From assembly GCA_039024635.1 (NCBI GenBank), contig JBCCQA010000013.1:62001-126000 (forward strand): DNA of 64,000 nt, given 5' to 3'. The notes beneath the pieces are model-generated. The model did not search any database. It was not told the origin of the DNA and saw nothing but the letters and a program-made list of their open reading frames with translations. The DNA is from Kuafuiihalomonas sp039024635 (GTDB lineage Bacteria; Myxococcota; Kuafuiibacteriia; Kuafuiibacteriales; Kuafuiibacteriaceae). A program made the translations under genes and the position numbers. Of the stretch, positions 61,191 to 64,000 are shown piece by piece; position 1 is the stretch's first letter, and every line of letters starts with the position of its first letter.

Positions 61191-62360
61191 TTGAAGAAGA
61201 CCCATCGCACACGAACCATTACGGCCGGCGGCAGCATGCTTGCCGCCGCCTTCATCGCCTTTAGCCTCAACCAGTCCGGTCTGACCGGGCGCGCCACCGG
61301 TGGCGCCGTCGGCTGCGGCGGTATCGGAGCGGTCACGGACGACCCCTTCGCCGCTCAGCCCGCACCGATCGACGGCGAACCGGTGGAGGTGTTCGAGCTC
61401 CAGCCCACGCTCCGCGACGACGGCTTGGGTATCGACATCAACCCGGTCCGACGGCAGGTCCCGGTCTTGGCCGGCGCGACGGAGCGCTCGACGGCCGTCG
61501 TAACGCCGGAGGAGTTTCGTAGGCTCCGCAACATCACGCCCGGCACCCTGTCCGAGGTGCTCGAGAGCCGCCACCTGAAGCTCTTCAGCGGGCTCATCGA
61601 CGCCACCGGAATGCGGCCCATCTTCGACGACCCCGCCGCCGAGTTCACGGTCTTCGCGCCCACCGACGAGGCCCTCGCAGCCTGGCCTCGCTTCGAGGAG
61701 CTGGAAGCCCGGGAAGGGGACGCCTTCGTGCGGGCCTTCGTGGAGCACCACATGGTCGCGGGGGCCTCCATGATCACGGACCTTCCCTCCGAAATCCTGG
61801 ACTCGATGGCACCGGGCCAGCAGATTCGAATCGACCGCAACAGCTACACGATCACCAGCGCCGGTGGTTCTCGGGCCCAGGTGGTCAAGGAAGGTCTGCC
61901 AGGTGAGCGGAGCTTCGTGCACCTGATCGACAACGCGCTCGTCCCCGTCATGACCTCAGTTCAGGAGCTCGAAATCCAGGGCGACCACAGCATGTTCCTG
62001 ACCATGTTGGACGTGGCAGGCGAGCTGGAGCGCGTCGGCCGTCCGGATCAGGGCACCACGCTACTCGCCATCTCGGATCCGGTTCTGGTCGGACTGGGCT
62101 TCGTGGCCTCGGACCTTCGCTCGCCGGGCATGGCCGGTCAGGTCAGCAGCCTGGTCCGCAACCACCTCATCGCCGGCTTGCACAGCGAGCTCGTGGCCGG
62201 AAACGAGGACGTGACGACTGACTCAGGCCTGTTCATCCAGAGCGTGGAGAACGGCTCCATCGTCATGAGCAACGGCGACGAAATCCCGGTGCAGCGGCTG
62301 GCCGAAGCTCCGAACGGCGTGATCTTCGACGCGGCCGCCCGCATCGACTTTCAGCCCTGA
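61191..62360 (+). CDS. Exported protein with two fasciclin (FAS1) domains
   Basis: The 389-residue protein starts at a TTG with AGGAGA ten bases upstream, giving a basic N-terminus (KKTHRTRT) and a signal helix (AGGSMLAAAFIAFSLNQSG). Two fasciclin domains follow, about residues 100-240 and 255-385, with FTVFAPTDEALAAWP, VEHHMVAG and VHLIDNALVPV in the first and TLLAISDPVLVGLGF, VRNHLIAG and GVIFDAAARIDF in the second. FAS1 domains mediate adhesion to surfaces, polysaccharide or lipids. It begins a plus-strand run with the SpoIIM-like and LpxR-like genes, 122 bp after the PKS. A consensus -35 (TTGACA, 61127-61132) precedes it without a good -10. Confidence 0.85.
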   Translation: MKKTHRTRTITAGGSMLAAAFIAFSLNQSGLTGRATGGAVGCGGIGAVTDDPFAAQPAPIDGEPVEVFELQPTLRDDGLGIDINPVRRQVPVLAGATERSTAVVTPEEFRRLRNITPGTLSEVLESRHLKLFSGLIDATGMRPIFDDPAAEFTVFAPTDEALAAWPRFEELEAREGDAFVRAFVEHHMVAGASMITDLPSEILDSMAPGQQIRIDRNSYTITSAGGSRAQVVKEGLPGERSFVHLIDNALVPVMTSVQELEIQGDHSMFLTMLDVAGELERVGRPDQGTTLLAISDPVLVGLGFVASDLRSPGMAGQVSSLVRNHLIAGLHSELVAGNEDVTTDSGLFIQSVENGSIVMSNGDEIPVQRLAEAPNGVIFDAAARIDFQP

Positions 62361-62364
62361 ATCC

Positions 62365-63297
62365 ATGGAGCCGGGCCGCTCGACACCCACCCCGATCACC
62401 CATGAGCGGTCCGGCTCCCCTCTTCTTCATCGCGCCACCGTCGATCTGGGCGCGCAGGCGAATGACAACACGAGTACAGTCGACCTTTGGCGCAGCAGCG
62501 AACACACGACGACGCTAGCCGCCTTCTCTTTCGAAGAAACCGCGAGCTGGAAAGACGGCACTGGGCTCCTCTTCCTCGAGGCCTTTTGCTTCACCTGGGC
62601 GGGAATCGCTTTCGGCTCGGTGGTACCCGAGCAGGCCGGAGTCGTGGCCGTCTTTCTCACCGCCGCCGCTCTCAGCTCCCGCTTCAAGCGTATCGGGACC
62701 GCGGCCGAGCGACTGGCCAAAGGCCGACGGGGGGCCGAGCTCCTTCGGGCCGCTGGTACCTTCTTCTCGTCCTTCGGGGGGATGTTCGTGGCCTTCAGCG
62801 CCTACGCCCTGACGGCGGGTGACGAGGCCACTACCCTGCGTTTCGGCTTCGCGCTCCAGGCCGGCGACGCCAGTGGCACCCCCCTCAGCGCGGAGCGCTT
62901 CCACGCCGGTTGGGGCCTGGTGGGCCACAACCTCTTAGTCCTGGCTTCAGCCTACGTCCTCGCCATGGTCTATCGCGGCTTCGGAGGACTCCTCGCCCTG
63001 ACCTGGAACGCCTGCAGCTGGGCCGTGACCTTCGTCCATCTCGTGGGCGGCCAGATGGGCCCGGAGGCCGCGGTGGCGGCCCTCGCCCTCGCCCCCCACA
63101 TGGCCATCGAAGCCACCGCCTACGCCCTGGGGGCCCTGGCCGGCATGCGAACCGGGGTCTACATCATCCGGCGCAGCCAAGCGGCCCTAGCCGGCGCGTG
63201 GCTACTCGGCTGGGCTGCCCTGCTCTGCCTTGCGGGCGCCCTGCTGGAAATGTTTTGGCCTCGCTGGATCCTCTCCATGTGGAGCGCCGCAACGTGA
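62365..63297 (+). CDS. SpoIIM-like multi-pass membrane protein
   Basis: The 310-residue protein has about six hydrophobic segments after a polar 60-residue start. GMFVAFSAYALTA, LVGHNLLVLASAYVLAMV and WNACSWAVTFVHLVGG are membrane helices. LALAPHMAIEATAYALGALAGMRTG carries the PHxxxE pattern of the stage II sporulation protein M family, whose non-sporulation members are of unknown function and often linked to membrane remodelling or transport. The ATG at 62365 is 4 bp after the fasciclin stop, so they are co-transcribed. Family assignment is moderate. Confidence 0.62.
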   Translation: MEPGRSTPTPITHERSGSPLLHRATVDLGAQANDNTSTVDLWRSSEHTTTLAAFSFEETASWKDGTGLLFLEAFCFTWAGIAFGSVVPEQAGVVAVFLTAAALSSRFKRIGTAAERLAKGRRGAELLRAAGTFFSSFGGMFVAFSAYALTAGDEATTLRFGFALQAGDASGTPLSAERFHAGWGLVGHNLLVLASAYVLAMVYRGFGGLLALTWNACSWAVTFVHLVGGQMGPEAAVAALALAPHMAIEATAYALGALAGMRTGVYIIRRSQAALAGAWLLGWAALLCLAGALLEMFWPRWILSMWSAAT

Positions 63298-63317
63298 TGT
63301 AGTTCAGGGCGGCCACC

Positions 63318-64000
63318 ATGCACCCCGTCCTGTTTTGCCTGCTGGCAGCTTCGCCCCAGGCGCCCCCCGCTCCCGATGCGGGCCGCATCAGTCTGGACCT
63401 CATCAACGACGCCTGGTCCACCGGTCTCGACGAGGGCTTCTCGAGCCGCTTCCGTATCGTGAACCGGGTTCGACCCTGGATGGGCCGGGGCTTCTCCGCC
63501 TGGTTGCCGCAGGCGTGGGAGGACGACCTAGTCGCCGAGTATTGGTCGGCTGCCGCCCTGTTCGACATCTACTCCCCCACCGATCTCGAAGCGGACAGGG
63601 TCGTCGATCTTCTCGATGACCGCCCCTACGCCGGCTACATCGCGGGCGTACTGGGCCTCGACTTCGTGTTTCGAGGTTCACCCATCACTGGGGAAGGCTT
63701 CCACAACTTGGCCACGAGCCTGGAAGTCGGTCTTGTGGGACCGGGTACCGGGGCGGGCGACTTTCAGCGGGAGTGGCACCGCGTTCTTCGAGAGCTGCTC
63801 AACCGCAACGTCACCCCCCGAGACCCGATGGGTTGGGGCGTCTACGAGGTACCCGAAAGCGTCCTGGTCGGGCTGAGGGCGCGCTACGAGGCAGAGTTCT
63901 TTCGAAAAGAATGGGCCCCCAAGAGACCAGACAGGGCGATCAAAGACGGCTCGGCCCCCCGAATGCTGATGTCGGGCTTTCTGGACACGACCCTCGGTAC
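63318..64000 (+). CDS. LpxR-like lipid A 3'-O-deacylase, N-terminal part (cut by window edge)
   Basis: The frame is open from an ATG at 63318 to the right edge (about 227 residues). It begins with a signal peptide (HPVLFCLLAASPQAPPA), then SLDLINDAWSTGLDEGFSSRFRI. Family marks of LpxR are LLDDRPYAGYIAGVLGL, SLEVGLVGPGTGAGDFQREWH with the catalytic-type His at the end. LpxR is an outer-membrane barrel esterase that removes 3'-acyl chains of lipid A. It starts 20 bp after the SpoIIM-like gene and probably belongs to the same transcript. The C-terminal barrel strands lie outside the window. Confidence 0.8.
   Translation, partial: MHPVLFCLLAASPQAPPAPDAGRISLDLINDAWSTGLDEGFSSRFRIVNRVRPWMGRGFSAWLPQAWEDDLVAEYWSAAALFDIYSPTDLEADRVVDLLDDRPYAGYIAGVLGLDFVFRGSPITGEGFHNLATSLEVGLVGPGTGAGDFQREWHRVLRELLNRNVTPRDPMGWGVYEVPESVLVGLRARYEAEFFRKEWAPKRPDRAIKDGSAPRMLMSGFLDTTLG

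Overview
The window is a GC-rich bacterial chromosome segment with densely packed genes, frequent GTG/TTG starts and many 1-11 bp overlaps. It encodes outer-membrane biogenesis functions (Skp, FabZ, an LpxR-like lipid A deacylase), many lipoproteins, FHA/HAMP/two-component signalling, a cysteine-poor DksA-like protein, class A RNase P RNA and a large polyketide synthase. This mix fits a Gram-negative deltaproteobacterium in the broad sense (Myxococcota or a neighbouring phylum). No 16S gene is present, so the assignment is an inference.

Layout. 0-3.6 kb (minus strand): truncated lpdA, fabZ, skp, a crotonase and an unknown helical protein. 3.6-7 kb: a lipoprotein with InlB-like repeats and glutathione synthetase. 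7-12.5 kb (plus): a small unknown protein and a GAF/PAS hybrid histidine kinase, then a Spy-like/response regulator/sensor kinase operon resembling CpxP-CpxR-CpxA. 12.5-14 kb: a gene-poor patch with decayed coding remnants, then a DksA-like gene. 14.5-19.5 kb (plus): a tightly overlapping four-gene operon of aspartoacylase-like deacylase, inactive transglutaminase with 7 TM segments, RimK-related ATP-grasp ligase and gluzincin peptidase. 19.5-28.3 kb: a beta-barrel protein, a lone nuoL, a PilZ protein, murB, aconitase, rnpB and a lipoprotein. 28.3-36.4 kb (minus): a zinc-ribbon coiled-coil protein, tRNA(CAU), HAMP and HEAT proteins, pdxA, a double-FHA protein, CtpA-type protease, EnvC-like protein and FtsX. 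36.4-44.3 kb: gamma-glutamyltransferase, aminotransferase, histidine phosphatase, PssA, alpha/beta hydrolase and a LEA14-like lipoprotein. 44.4-51.7 kb: a repeat element, a DUF1501/heme-c pair, an EEP-family hydrolase and PepN. 51.9-61.1 kb: a lipid or polyketide locus of fatty acyl-AMP ligase, free-standing ACP and a 2347-residue KS-AT-ACP-KR-DH synthase with a C-terminal PLP-dependent alpha-oxoamine synthase. 61.2-64 kb: a fasciclin protein, a SpoIIM-like membrane protein and a truncated LpxR-like gene.

How they fit together. The 52-61 kb locus is the most distinctive system. A fatty acid would be adenylated and put on the small ACP, extended once with malonyl-CoA, reduced and possibly dehydrated, then released by condensation with an amino acid as an alpha-amino ketone, i.e. 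a sphingoid-like lipid base. The 14.5-19.5 kb operon is a variant of a conserved but functionally unassigned amide-ligase/membrane system. A GC-rich repeat family with two copies (27.03-27.17 and 44.40-44.60 kb, opposite orientation) abuts rnpB and supplies the stop codon of a small gene.
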